Assembly (NCBI GenBank): GCA_030737835.1
Contig: CM060851.1
Coordinates: 2,942,615-3,006,614, forward strand
Direction of reading: 5' to 3'
Source: Acorus gramineus
Lineage: Eukaryota; Streptophyta; Magnoliopsida; Acorales; Acoraceae
Length of the DNA: 64,000 nt
In this document: one piece after another, positions 50,567 to 63,900 of the stretch
Position numbering within the stretch: the first letter of the stretch is position 1
Layout: each line of letters begins with the position of its first letter
The notes under the pieces: model-generated
The model's database searches: none
Told to the model about the DNA's origin: nothing
The model's input: the letters and a program-made list of their open reading frames with translations, nothing else
Translations under genes and position numbers: made by a program

Positions 50567-51283
50567 AGGGTAAATGACCAAAATCATCTCCTAGAAGTTA
50601 AAAATATTCAAATTAGTCGCTTTTTAAAATTATACTTAAAAAAGTTTCATTTCACAATTTTAGTAACACAAAAGACTAATCTACCCTTATGTAATTAAAT
50701 CTTTAACATCCTTCTAACCCTTGTTAGATTATTCCATACCAAAAATTTATTTTTCCCACAAAACAACAATTTATCTCTATATGATCCAAATCAATATAAT
50801 CCTCTTATCGGTTTTGTTATTATATATCATATTGTGTGTTTCTTATATATATCTTACCTGATGTCATTTATCATTTTCATTGTGTATAATCATATGTAAA
50901 TTTAAATATATATTGTGCCCCAATGCAATGGATAATATTTTAATATTCTAAATCATTATTCACATTTTTTTTACTTTGTTATTCACATGTTTTTATGGCT
51001 TCATTAGTACATATATTGACACATATTTCACAAAATCCACAAAAAATTTAGAGTAAAAAAAAGTTATATATGAGAATGTGTGAAATACATTAACATGAAT
51101 TAAAAGAGTGAAATATTTTAACAAAAGTTAAGAGGTATGTAATATGTTAAGGATCTAATTATATAAGGATAGGTTAGTCTTTTGTGTTTTCAAAAATGTA
51201 AAATAAGACTTTTTTTGTATAATTTTAAAAAGTGACTGATTTGTGTATTTCTAATTTTTATGAGACTTTTTTTGTTATTAACC
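50567..51283. mobile_element. Mutator-like non-autonomous element, long TIRs, 9-bp TSD
   Basis: The first and last 135 bases or so are inverted copies. Left segments AGGGTAAATGACCAAAATC, CACAAAAGACTAATCTACCC and CTTATGTAATTA correspond to right-side inverses of the same order. The flanks are TTTTTAAAA on both sides (50558-50566 and 51284-51292), a 9-bp direct repeat typical of Mutator-type insertion. It is 717 bp with no transposase frame. The TSD is AT-only and needs a comparison with an empty site. Confidence 0.65.
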
Positions 51284-51292
51284 TTTTTAAAA

Positions 51293-54279
51293 AAAATCTA
51301 ACAAGGTTTGCCGCAAATATATTTCTTAAAAGCTGTTTTAAATCAATAAAAAATCGAAAACTCATTATTAAACTCAATCTTCGCATGCTTGAGGTAAGTC
51401 ATGGTGTGAGAATGAAGTTTTTTTAGTTCTAAGATGTGACAATGTATATGTCAATAATGTTAGGATCAACATGTCTTATATACATTATTTTTTACCGTTC
51501 ATGTAATATATATATATATACACACACACACACTAATAAATAAAGTATATACCCCTATATGCAAAAAAAAAAAAGACATTGTCGTCCAACAAAAATACAT
51601 ATCTAAGATAAAATGGAACTGCTCATGGAATTGTATATATAAGATTGTGTGTAATAGGGCTCTAGTTATTTTAGTTTTTTCTTTTCAATGTTTTTCTTTA
51701 TTGTTGATTTATATCCAGATGAAGAAAAGGAAAATGTCCAAAAAGTGTGACTTATTTTGATGAAAGCTCTTTCAGCCAATTTGATTCGGGAATAAGGATA
51801 GTATAGCATAGGATAGCTTTTTTATTTTTTGGTTTGGGAGTAATTGTGGCAGTTTGTATTTGATATTTCTACCCGTTACACATTCAAGCTTGTGCAGTCT
51901 CATATTTGTCCAACAAGATATTCACCTCATTAAAAAATGCATGTAATTTTTAACTTCTTTAATTTCTAAGAGTGGTTGTGGTATATACCTTATTTTGTAC
52001 AAAAAGTATATGCTTTGTTATATAATATATATTTACTTTTAAAAAATCAAATTCACATAAAAACTGCACGCCGGGTTGTAACAAATGTTGTATGTAACAT
52101 CAATAAATTAAATCCAATAAATTTTATTTGACTTTGATAATGTTACAACAATGAAAATGATAAAATATAAATCTACAATAGGTATCAGAGTCTGTTATCT
52201 TCTTTTGATACCTACAAAATTCTTTAACATCTCTAAGCTTTCCACAATTATAAAAATGAACAATTTTAGGATGTGATGCTAGTCCCCCTTTCAATAATCA
52301 TTTAATTAGTTGTTTTTCATTATTCTTTTTTTTTTGTTTGTTAATTCCCTTTTTTCTATTCATAGAAAATAATGTTTCAACAACTTTGGCTTTTTGCATT
52401 GCCATGAATTCTTGATTGGTAAGTAAATTCTCCAACTCAACAATAGTATGTTGAGTCCATCTATTGATGTCAAGAATTACAATTATTCCTATCTTAATTC
52501 TCTAATTAGATATCGGCGTAATTGAGCCTCACTAATTGAATATATGAATCAATATTAAGAGATTTAATTTCTAGATTTAACTTTTTTAAAAAAATTGGTG
52601 TTATTTTGGTTTCTTTCTTTCACTTCAAAGCTATGTACATCATGTAAATCTTTTTGATTCATAGTCATACAAATGTCCACATATTACCAAGCAAAAATTA
52701 AAAATAAAAAAATGAAAAAAAAAATCAAGGGGAAATAATGTAAACCTTTTATAACTAATTGATCCAAATAACAGCATAGAAAGCAAGTGTGGAACCCACG
52801 GCCCAGCATCGTCTTCGAATCGACTCCTCAATCTGCAGGACTCCTCCACTTAGACTCACGTGGTTGATGTTGGGTGTGAGCCCAGCCCATGATAGGCCTT
52901 CTTTGGGTCCAGCCCATGATGGGCCTTTCTTTATTCAATGCATAAGATGGGTTCATGCAATCATGCATGGAGGAAAAGGAATTCACGTGAACAGTGCATA
53001 TATCTGTTTACAGTCCTGCTACATGGAGGACAAATAAATAAAATTCTTCAAAAAAAAAAAAAAAAAACTGGAATCGAATTTTTATTTTCTGTTCAATTTC
53101 ACATTAGACGAATCGATCTATAATTTCGTATAGTTTCAATTGAATTGATGAAATCATAACCGTCTCTATCAAATAATCAGTTATCACATTAAATCCAGAT
53201 ATGACAATTAAGGGTAAATGGAGAATTTCAACCTTACCACCTCATTGGGTTTGGGATAAGACATATCAATTGGGGCTTAAAAATCATTGATCTGTTTATT
53301 AGGTCTTCTTTATCTAGTAAGATATAGGCGAACAGAAGAAAGAAAGAAAAAAAGGTGCGGCAGCTGTTGTTTGGTAGAGAGAGAGAGAGAGAGAGGAGTA
53401 GATCTATCTCTTTACTATTTTTTTGTGGATTCTGATTATGTTCGATGTGGTATTTTTCTTCATATTATTTAAAAGATCAGATTTATAGTTCTTCTTGTAC
53501 ATGTATCCCTCTTATATTTGTATTCCTCAAGTTTTGAACAAAACTGGAGAAAAAATTATTTTTCATTATATTTTTAATATAGTGGATTATTCTGGAGTAC
53601 TCCATGAATGTAAGCTTAAATATTTGGTGTTGCTTAATGGTTTGCTTGTTTTTATATTTTTTTTATTACCTTGTTGATTATTTCGAGCTACATAAATATT
53701 TTTTTGCGAATAGTATTATTTATTTCACTCAAATAAAATTATTAAAAATCTCAACGGTTAGACTCTTGCAAGAGAGCATCCCCAACCTTCCACGAGTTGA
53801 ACCATGAGATCTCGGTGGTTTTTGAAGCAAAGGTAGATGTCATACAACTCCGAATTGGGGTGAGAGAGAACAGAAGTTGCCAAAAAAAGTAAATAACAAA
53901 AACGGAAAAAAAAAGTTATCTAACCAAAGAGTAATCAACTCCTCGTCCCACGACTATCATAGTATGACAATAATCTTATCACCTCGAGTTATAATAGTCA
54001 ATTCATTTGGTCTTGCCACATTCTTCAATCAAAGAGATTTGCAAGTGTCTCCCATATCTTCTCACAACATTTTTAACACCTCACATGTGAAGTTTCAAAA
54101 CTACCATGCTTACTAACTTATACGTATTGTTGCCTTTGCAGGACTGTTTATATGATGATGATGATGATGATGCTCATTTTTTAAATGATATATATATAAT
54201 TCATTTGAGTTTTATATTTATTTTCTATGAATAGGAATACTTATTTCTTAATAAAATTATATTATACACTTCATTAGAG
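51293..54279. other. Intergenic DNA, no gene found
   Basis: It contains a short TA/CA microsatellite at about 51506-51533, eroded MITE pieces near 51900-52100 and an A18 run at about 53050-53067. That run ends a moderately GC-rich tract (52780-53050) and may mark a retroposed sequence of unknown origin. A (GA)n run lies at about 53377-53395 and an ATG-trinucleotide run at about 54152-54172. No family is recognisable in any frame. Confidence 0.5.
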
Positions 54280-54747
54280 TAAGGGTCCAGTTATCCCCAC
54301 CCTTTGTTTCTCTTACCCCACCCAAATGTTGAGTTTTGTTTTGTTGAATGTTAACCCCACCCCAACCATTCCCATCCCAAATACTCCCATGGCGGCGTGG
54401 ACAACGACGACGACATCAGAGAAGGACACAGGAAGAGGGAGACGGGGAGAAAGAAAGAGAAGAAAGGGTGGACAAAGGGTGTGGAGGCCGCAACGGAGGA
54501 TTGGTGGTATGCAATGGTGGTGGTGGCATGAAGAGGAAGCAGTGGAAGGCGGGGATGGCAAAAGGAGGGGAGGAGGGTGGAGGGAGTTCAGAGGGGGGGG
54601 GGTGTGTTAGGGGAAGAAATGAAAGGGGCAAGTTAATAAGCTGAGAATGAGTATATATACAAGGTTAGGTTGTGTTTAGTAAATCTGGTGGTGGGGTTAA
54701 AAACCAGGGTGGAGACTGTTTGTAGGGGTTAGAGTAATGCGTCCTTA
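54280..54747. repeat. Possible TIR element with a GC-rich interior
   Basis: Left end TAAGGGTCCAGTTATCCCCA and right end, read inversely, TAAGGACGCATTACTCTAAC form imperfect arms. Each continues into ACCCCACC-type tracts in opposite orientation. The middle (54390-54610) is unusually GC- and purine-rich and includes ATGGCGGCGTGGACAACGAC. The frames through it are low-complexity and show no domain. No target duplication is clear. Confidence 0.4.
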
Positions 54748-55025
54748 GATGAATTATGAAATATCTTCTAAATTATTTTGGTACAAAGATCCAGACTGAG
54801 AGACACATAGTCCCAACAGACAGTGATCATTTTACTCTAGATAAATGGGTCAATGTGGATCTAGAATAACATGTGGGCCAAAGCCCACGATAACCTAGCC
54901 CCATAGAGCTTAGAACACTTTTTGCACCTTAGCATGAGCAAGGCTTGACTCTCATACCAACCCAAATAGTGGGTGTATCCCTACCAACACCACAGCCACT
55001 GGGGACAAACTAAACCTTTCAAAAA

Positions 55026-55401
55026 AATCAGATTACATATCGATACGTTAATATTCAATAATTAATATGTTTAAATTAAAACATTAATTTAGGTAATCAA
55101 ATAATATATTAGAGAGAGATGAAATTAAAATTCAGATTTTAAAGTTAATTCTCTCTTTCAGATATCATAGATAGATAATTTGATAGTTATATAAAATATT
55201 ATGATTGTGATTAATCATAGAAAATAACAACAATATATAATATAAGCATACATAATTTTATAATATATATCGAATTTAGATATTTTTCAAATAAGATATA
55301 CTAACATTCATCTCTTGCACATGGGATATTTTAGGATATTTCAGTTTTTTTTATACATATTCATATTTGATACGGATTTTTTCGGATATTTGACAGACTT
55401 A
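55026..55401. repeat. Diverged copy of the 17.6-kb hAT-like MITE
   Basis: The interior matches 17571-18025 in order: ATGTTTAAAT, ATTAATTTAG, TAATCAA, then TTCTCTCTTTCAGATATCAT, and an ending GGATATTTGACAGACTTA against AATTGACAGGTTTA. The left end is eroded. Confidence 0.6.
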
Positions 55402-55619
55402 CAGACAAACCATGAAATATCTTTGACGGAGCTTTTGGGAACAATAGTTGCTAATTAAATAAGACAAAAAATATAAAATAAAAAATTATACGTCCCCACG
55501 CAAATTATTTGAAACAGACGAAGAAACAAAAGATCGTTTTATTTCACGACATCATTGAGATAAATGCTTTGATGAAAAGTGCATTTAGATGTGTAAAATA
55601 GACCATGACAGCACAGCAC

Positions 55620-56028
55620 GAGACGTTAACGACACACACGTTATGGTTTATGGGCCGTGCCAGGTCAGTCTTGTGACACATTAATGAGTACGACATGATA
55701 GACACGGTACGACACGACAATTCACAGTAGACGGAGTATATAATATATTGAATAAGTGTCTCATCTCATTGTTTTATCAAGTATATATAATGTTTTCGTG
55801 TGTATATATGTATATTTTTTGTGTGCATAATATTAAAAAAAAATAAAGTTTACAATTTAAAAAATTAAAAATCCATTTTTAAAAAAATCATGGGCTAGCC
55901 GACTAGGCCTTTGGGCAGCCCGTCGGCTCGGAGGGCCAGGCACGGCATAGCCCACCAGCCGGTTAACCCGCTTCTAAATGGGCTGGGCAAACACGGCACA
56001 ACCCATTTTACACCTCTAATCGACATCT
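55620..56028. repeat. Possible hAT-type MITE with GGGCCGTGCC ends
   Basis: Left side ATGGGCCGTGCCAGGTCAG is partly mirrored by the right side CTGGGCAAACACGGCACAAC, followed by CCCATTTTACACCTCTAAT. ACGACACGACAATTC-like tracts occur in the left arm. Non-coding; the borders are uncertain. Confidence 0.4.
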
Positions 56029-56444
56029 CACCTCAGGGATTACATTTGTTTATAAATGGACTGAACAACGGCGCCCATATTTTCATTAGAAAGCAAGTCC
56101 AAGACCTCATTGGGTTGATTGTCGAGTCTTTCAAGTCGGATCCATAAGTCAGGTCAGGTTGACTCATTAATAGGCCTAGATCAGACAAAATGAGATAAAA
56201 AAAACTTCTTAAAGACTTACCATGGTTATATTTTTTTTTTTAATAGAATCCAGTGTATTATAATTCTTCATTATCTTTATTATTTTAATTTTTTAATGTT
56301 TTATGAGATAACATTTAAAATACGATTTGAATTGCTATGCTTTTACGTGAAGTCAAAAGGTTGTAAAAAAATTGCAAATGCGTTTAATTTTAAATGATTA
56401 TTAAGTTTTTAATTATAAATGTTGAATTGGATCATGAGTATTAG

Positions 56445-56616
56445 GTTAGATCATCATAACCATAAATAAAAAGAATCATATAATATTTAGGTTAAATTAA
56501 TCGAGTCCACAGGATCGGGTCGAGCAGTGGGTTAGATCATCATAATCATAAATAAAAAGAATCATATAATATTTGAATTAGATCAATCGAGTCTACAGGA
56601 TTGGGTCGGGTCAAGG
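56445..56616. repeat. 86-bp tandem duplication
   Basis: The unit begins GTTAGATCATCATAA at 56445 and again at 56531, with the shared run CATAAATAAAAAGAATCATA. The two units differ at several sites. It lies in a zone rich in GGGTC / CCCAAC tracts, which is probably itself a degraded repeat (about 56110-56740). Confidence 0.8.
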
Positions 56617-57487
56617 TGAACCCAAACCCAACTCATTTTAATTATCGGATCTTTCCGATTGAGTATTTACGCCTTTTATCAGATCGGATCAGATCCGGAT
56701 CGACCAACAACCCGTTGATAGGCCTACCCACAACCACTACAAGACTCTGGAATTGTTGCAAACAATCATTCCTGCATCATTTACATAGCGGCAGATACGT
56801 CTACATTTACATAGCGAAATCTTCTTTACAGGCAAATTTTTTTCCGCCTTTGAGAAACTCACTTTCCCAAACGTGGAGTTATCCGCCGCGGTCCCAAACG
56901 GACACTAAATATATTTTGAATTTATTTCCAAAATACATACATACCATACATGTTTCACAAAAATGAAATATACATTCAAATGAATTGAATATGTATATAA
57001 TTTTGTAATTTTTTAACACAGTATATACTTAACCTAACCTAGACAACATTAAGATGACTAATGTTAGGAACAGCCTACAAACAGTCCCTCACCTAAAGTA
57101 AATACATGCTAAGGAGGTATTGTGGCCCATTCAATTTTTTAATTTTTTTAAAAAATAAGATACATGTCTCACCTAAAGAGGTATATACTTCACTAGATGG
57201 CTACAAAGGTATATGGACTATCAACTCAGACTGTGTAGCGCTCATAGTCATACTAGATTTGGGGAAGTAGAGACTGGAAGGGTTTGGATGAGATGAGTCT
57301 GATTGCAGGGAAGAGATTCACTACATACATCAAAATATGAAGGCTTCTTATTCAGATGTATTATATTAAAAAAAAGTCATAGGCAAGATAAATTTACCAA
57401 TTCTAGAGTTCGTGTTGCTTCTCTGCTTCTCTTCCACTACATGAATAAAAAAATCCAGGCCAGAATCCGACACCATTAACCTGAGAA

Positions 57488-57653
57488 GCTCATCTCTATG
57501 ACTCAATTATGTTAGCATCTCATCAGACAAAAAAAAATGCTAAACAAATCTCAATTTCATGATTCTTTATGCTCATCTCTATGACTCCATTATGTTAGCA
57601 TCTCATCAGACAAAAAAAAATGCTAAACAAATCTCAATTTCATGATTCTTTAT
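57488..57653. repeat. 83-bp tandem duplication downstream of the kinase gene
   Basis: Units 57488-57570 and 57571-57653 both begin GCTCATCTCTATGACT. I see one difference (CAATT against CCATT). It lies about 300 bases past the kinase stop codon, in the probable 3' untranslated region or just beyond. Confidence 0.9.
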
Positions 57654-57956
57654 GTCTCTGATACATTAAAAATTAAACATCTATAAATGTTCACTTAAAG
57701 AACACTCTGAAGAGGATACATTTTTTTTTTTACTGGAAAGAGGATAAATTAACATTGCACAATTTTTGTGAAATTAATTGAATGATAGATTAGGAAACCA
57801 ACAGTATATGTAACTCTGGCGCTACAAGTAATAACACAAGTAGCTCACCCCAAATCATAAGAAACATGATTTACCTGCTGTTAGAAGCTACAAAATCGCC
57901 TGAGTGGAGATGCAAATGATAGTGGAACAACCAATGCGATGGACACGCTGTTTTAG

Positions 57957-60900
57957 CTAACTTAGACTTTCTGGCGTGGGAACAGAGCTCAGCATTTCAT
58001 AGACTTGTTTTGCTGTGGGACGGTCCACTGGATCTCTCTTTGTGCAGAGGTTAAATAATTCAACTAACAATCTCAATGAGTCAGAGTTGACATCTGGTAC
58101 AGCCGATCCTTCATCTGCGCCTGGTATGGTTGGCCCATCAGATGATGCAAGTTTTTCCAGTTCGGGGGAGAGGCTTGGTCGCTGACCCATCTGTTCACCA
58201 TTCTTCACGTTATGCACGCAAAAAGAACAACAGCATCTAATATAATGGGAAGTCATATTTGAAATGGATTTATAGTGTGGATCAAGCCATGTCGTGCAAA
58301 GGCATGTGCATGCATGTGCAAGAATACAAGTGACGGGGGCTTTTTTTATTATTAATACACTTGTTATACAGAATGAATTCTATAGTTTCATTCGTATGCG
58401 ATTTTACACACGCACCAAGACTTTTTTTTTTGATGAACTGGTAGACAAATGCTAAGACTTGAGGGTCACTTCAATATATTGTATATACCATCAGAAAAGC
58501 ATGCACCAGAATACACATACATTGAGAATACTGTGTGTCCATGAACACATGTATATTAAAAAAAAGTTTATCATAATCCAAATTTTGAATGGACACAGTA
58601 TATTCTGGCAAGCAGAACTAAACAGAATGCCGTCTAATTCAGAATCTGGACACGTGTACCACCAACACAGTATGATACGAATGCACAACAGTGAAAAAAA
58701 TTAATACAGGTGCCAATTAAATAGGTCATGCTGTATTGATTAGATATTTATTGAAGATACTAATTCAACTCATATGCTGAAACCCGGTCATACCTGAAGA
58801 TGGTTAAGCAGTTCAGTTTCAGACAATCCTTCATAGGGAACTTTAAGGGTCAGCATCTCCAGGAGCAGACATCCATAAGACCATATATCCACCTCCTGCA
58901 ATATTACAGTGACTATTAGGATCAACAGTTAGACAACGGCCCATTCAAGGTGACCATTCTAAGTTTTCTGACAAATACAAAAACTTTCAATATCTGCAAC
59001 ATCAATCAAACTTTGAAGAAAAAGGCTCATATATACAGAAACTGACATGGATATTGATAATATAATTCAACATACAGCAACTAAAACATAAGCAACAACA
59101 CTACAAATCATTACATATGAATAAAAGGGCATTAACTTACCAAACTGGGTAGTAGAACAATTACTATTAGATTTAAGTACATCTTAGCATTAAATAGGAA
59201 GAATTACTACTAGGGAAAAGGTACTCAACCCTTACTTCCGCCATCCAGACCTTGAACCCTAAAGCAGCAGTCCTCCAGAAAATTTAGCTGTGAGAACTCT
59301 CAATAGAATCTAATAATTTATTCCATGAGATCCACATTCAAACTCCTATGTATATCAATAGCAATGCCTGGAACTCAGTGTTACTGATATAACATCATGG
59401 AAAATTTATGGCACAAAGATGCATGTTGATGGAGCTTGTAATAAAATAATTTACGAATAAACAACATAAACCCGGTTCAATACAAAGTGCGTCTAGCTCG
59501 GAACAAGTCAAGCTAACACCAAGTAGCTTTTCAGTGGCACAAAATAATGTGGATTGTGGAAAACAATTGGGCAAATATTCTCCATTCAAAACTAGTATAC
59601 TCAACCTTACAGCTGGAAGGATGACCATTGAAAAGGAGGCCAGTCCAATGTAGAGTGAGGGGTTGTTTGAATTCAGGATTCCCTTCTTTTTTTCTTTTTT
59701 TTTTTTGAAGGGGGGAGGGGGTGGCATACCTTATTTCTCCTCTCCTTGTTTTCATTGTTTGTTTCGTGATGTTCACCATTTTTTTGGGTAGAGAGGACAA
59801 CAAGGGGATATAACATAACAGGGGCCTTGGGCCCATAATCAACATATTTTTCACATTCCATCATGGGATGGGAGCAGGGCATGAACCCTGGACCTCCCCC
59901 CTAGGGGAAGAGTGCATCTACCACCTTGCTAGGCGAGGGTTTGGCAGTTTTTCATAGAAGTTGGTGATACTAACTTCAACAAAAAGAGGGGGCGGGCGTG
60001 TGGATTGGACCTCTCAAAAAATCCAATTTACAATTTACATAGGTTTCATATATTTTGCATGGCAGTTCGCCTTTAGCAAAGTTGAACTTGCAATGTAGTG
60101 GACTTCATATCTACAAACGGACAAACAAAGGCATAATTATAAGGCCTGTAAATCACCAAAGGCTCAGAGGAACACTCCTAATCATCCTTCCATATGCATG
60201 AACCCACCTGTTAACCTCAATTTTTCTCATCCTTCATCCTACACATATCAAGTCAGCCATTACCCCGCCTCCTCAAATACCTCATAATGCTTGTTATAGA
60301 TATCTCTTCTTCAGTTCAACAAACCAGATGATATACTCTCTCATTTTCAGGTTTCCATTTGTACTCTTTTCCACAAACAGGTGTCGGATGGGATGCAAAT
60401 TGGATGAAATTTTGATTTTTGTTATCCACTCCAGTGATTGTTCAGAAGCTCAAAGGAACATGTGACAGCAAGGACTGGTGGTTAGAGCTCCATGCTGCTT
60501 TTCGATGATTAGGAAAGTGGGGGTTGCCCAGATATCGAAGGAACTACGGGGACCAAACCAGAGTGCTTCCCCAGGTTTTCAAGTTCATCAAGGAGTGGTA
60601 ATGAAAATCTGCCTTTAATCATAGCAGGGTATATGAAGGGAATTTGGATGGTATCATTAACACTTCTAACATCCCCTAATTATTTTTTTTACTGAATGGA
60701 CATTAAGACTCCCCTACTATATTAAATCAAGAGAAATCCTCTCGAAGGGTGACAATGGATCTCCAAGCAAGACAGAAGAAAAAAAACAGAAAACAATAAA
60801 ACAGTTCCAATCAACTACAATATAAAAAAACCATTACTCTCACTTCCAGTCCTCCCCAATAATACTAGATAATCGTTCCATTCCCAAATTAAAATTTGCC

Positions 60901-63900
60901 CATTCACGTAGCAATGAGGAGATGTTCGCTCAAAATCTATCAATATAAACCATCCTGCTCTTGAAAAATGCGTTCATTAACACTTAGGCCATGTTTGGCA
61001 ACAAACACCAAAAGCAGCTTTTAGCTTTTGGGGTCACATCAATTCAAATACATCATCATTTCTTAAATACATCATCATTACTAAATTTTATCTCTAAACT
61101 GTACCTCGAAATCTGTGTTTTATAAAGCATCCACCATCATTACACCCTCAAATTATCATCATTACACCCTCAAAAGGCGTATATAAAGCTGCAAAAGCTA
61201 AAAGCTGTTTTTCAAACTGTGTTTCCAAACGCTACCTTAGAAAAAGGCTATTGTCATTACACTTGAAAATATTCTAACATCCTATCACTGAATCTTTCCT
61301 GATTAGATACCTTGGTCTTCCTCTTTGATATAGTAGGTTGATGGCTCAGGACTGGGTTCCACCGCAGGAAAGTTTTGATGGAAAATTGGCTGGGGAAAAC
61401 GAAAATGTTTAAGCAATGGTGGGAGAGTTGTGCTATATAGGCAAAGTTAACAAATTTACCATTGTTCTTCCTGACTAACTTCATAACCCTAAAGACATCC
61501 TTCAGAAAATTGAAATGAGGAGAAGGCTGATGTGGGGTAGCAGGAATGATGGAAAAAGTGTCTGTGATATGAAGTGGGAGATGATCACTATTATTATAGG
61601 GGCTGGTGGAATGGGTGTTATTAACCTCAGTATCATGAATAATTCTTTGCTTGGGAAGTTTCTCTCAAGGTTGATAAGGAACCACATAGGGTTTGGACTA
61701 GAGGCGTAAAAGCTAAATATTCTACAAACTGTGTTGATTTGGAGTACAAGGCAAAGCTAAATATTCTACAAACTGTGTTGATGGGTAGTTTTTTTTTTTT
61801 TTTTTTTTTGAGAAAAATATAGGAGAATCTTATTTCAACAAACCCCTGAAAGATAGAAAACGAGGGATCTTCTTACATTTTAAATAAAGAAAAGGAAAAT
61901 ACAATAATTAAAAGGAAGCCCAAAAGAAAATCATCCTCTCTCCCATTTAACACCCATTAAGGAATTCGGCGAAAGCTCCTCTAAAATGAATTTGACCCAC
62001 TCGAGAAGCATAGAGGAAAGGGCGGTGTTTTCCAAATACACTTATTTATTCAAAAAAACACCTTCGTTAGTTTAAGGCATGTGATCAAATAAAAGTCATC
62101 AAGAGTGTGGAAGGATATTTCTCTCTTGGCCCCAAGAGTAGAAGAGAAACATGTATTTGTAGTGGGTAATGGTTTACATATAAATTTCTCATTCTATAAC
62201 TGGTTAAAATCAAACAAGTCCCGCCAGCCTCTATCCAGACTACCAAACATAATTATTGAAAAAAGAAGACCATGTTCATGGCATTTCAGATATTAAATGG
62301 TGTTCTGATGTTGGGTCCTCGATTGAGAACCAGTGGGAAGAGGACGACAAAACATCAATGTTGGAAAAGACTTCAAACTGTGCATATTATATTCAGAAGT
62401 CTAATGCTGTTGTGTGGAAAAGAAGCAAGAAACTAGGATTCTCAGTTTAGTCTTTTTATAGAGCTATGGCTAGGAACCTTCAGATCTCTCACATTCTGTA
62501 TGATGGTCTGGAGACCAGATTGTTGTGTGAATTATAGCTGCTATACCCCATGAAAGTGTAGATTTCATGTAGTATGGGTCTAGAAAATATCCTTTCTAAA
62601 ATGGGAGGAGTTGCCCGTTCTCCAGAGTCAAGCCTAACTTGTGAGCTTTGTTGTGTAATGCACGAGGATGCTGTCATAACCTTTAGAGTTCAGATCTGTT
62701 TGTTTCTCTACTATCAAAGAAATATTCGGGTAACTTGGCAAGCAGGCAAATAAAGACGATAACAGAGAGATTTCCATAGTTTCTGCTCCAGAGAGTGTGT
62801 TGGTCGGTCCATTTGGCTCACAAGGAATGAAAAGCTTTTCAATATATCTATGTGTTATATCGAAAACACCTGATTGTTGGTGGTTTCCTCCTCAGGTATT
62901 GGGTTCATCATGTTGTAATAGTTGAGAGTTATTATTGAAAGAGAGGTTTGCCTTATTGATGAGCTAGGCCTTCAATTTCTCAAGGATATTCTGGCTGCTA
63001 GATTTACAGAGATGGGTTGGAGACATTTCTTATGTCCCATCCTTTATTCTCTATTTTTCACAATATACATACATATACACATAAACGTGTTCATATATAT
63101 GTTTGTATAGTGTGTGTGTGTGTGTGTGTGTACTCGTATCCGCAAAAGGATGACTTTACTGATGCATCCTAACAACCCTAACTGCATCATACAACAGCTC
63201 GGCCACTTTGCCCTCTCCCAACTCTTTAAGAAAGAACACCAGACATACATATGCAGAAGAATATTACAATGTATTCCTAGAATAATTCCTGGAGACAAAA
63301 ACAACTTACCAACCCATATAGATTTCTTCTATGCATTGCTTGTATCACTTCAGGAGCCATCCAACGAGGCGTTCCAACACAGATATCAGGCGGAGGTATG
63401 CCACGATGAGAGATACAGCAAGTGTGTAAGAAAGAATGTAGTGGAACAGCTCTGTCAAAATCACAGAGCTTGACGACTGGGCTACGGTCACTGCTTACGG
63501 CATCTAGATCAATCAAGACATTTTCACTTTTTATATCTCGGTGAATTATGTGCTTAGAATGCACTTCTGACAGAGCACAAGCAACACCTTTAGCTATGTG
63601 CAGCGCAATGTCAATTGGGACATGCTTCTCACCATCTTTTATCAATTTGTCCAAATAACTCTGTCAGCCATAAAGAGAAAATAAACATAAATACATGATT
63701 TGGAATTGCAGTTGCAGAAGATAAAAACTTCAAACTGAGTTACCTTCAGAGAACTGCCATTTATATACTCCATGGCAATTATAGACTGCAAAAATCGATG
63801 TTCCCCTTTCCCATCTGCAGGAGGAATCCACTTAGAAGAAATCTGATGTCCATAAATCTGAACAATGTTTTTGTGTTTCCTCAAAGCACCTAACATTCTT

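Larger units (their letters stand above)
58896..63309 (-). other. 4.4-kb kinase intron with nested transposons
   Basis: Bounded by TTG then GTAAGTTG (donor) and ATATTGCAG (acceptor). It separates the exon ending AMHRRNLYGL from the exon starting EVDIWSYGC. It holds a SINE (59688-59940), a Tourist-like MITE (60987-61236), an antisense LINE relic (61262-63030) and a GT microsatellite (63111-63131). The rest is unremarkable. Confidence 0.8.

Noticed and set aside
54313-54644. Several overlapping frames of 70-98 codons
   Set aside because: All are low-complexity products of a GGA/CCT-biased tract, on both strands, with no domain.
59877-59931. Possible tRNA gene
   Set aside because: A- and B-box-like motifs are present but no cloverleaf stems can be formed; a SINE head fits better.
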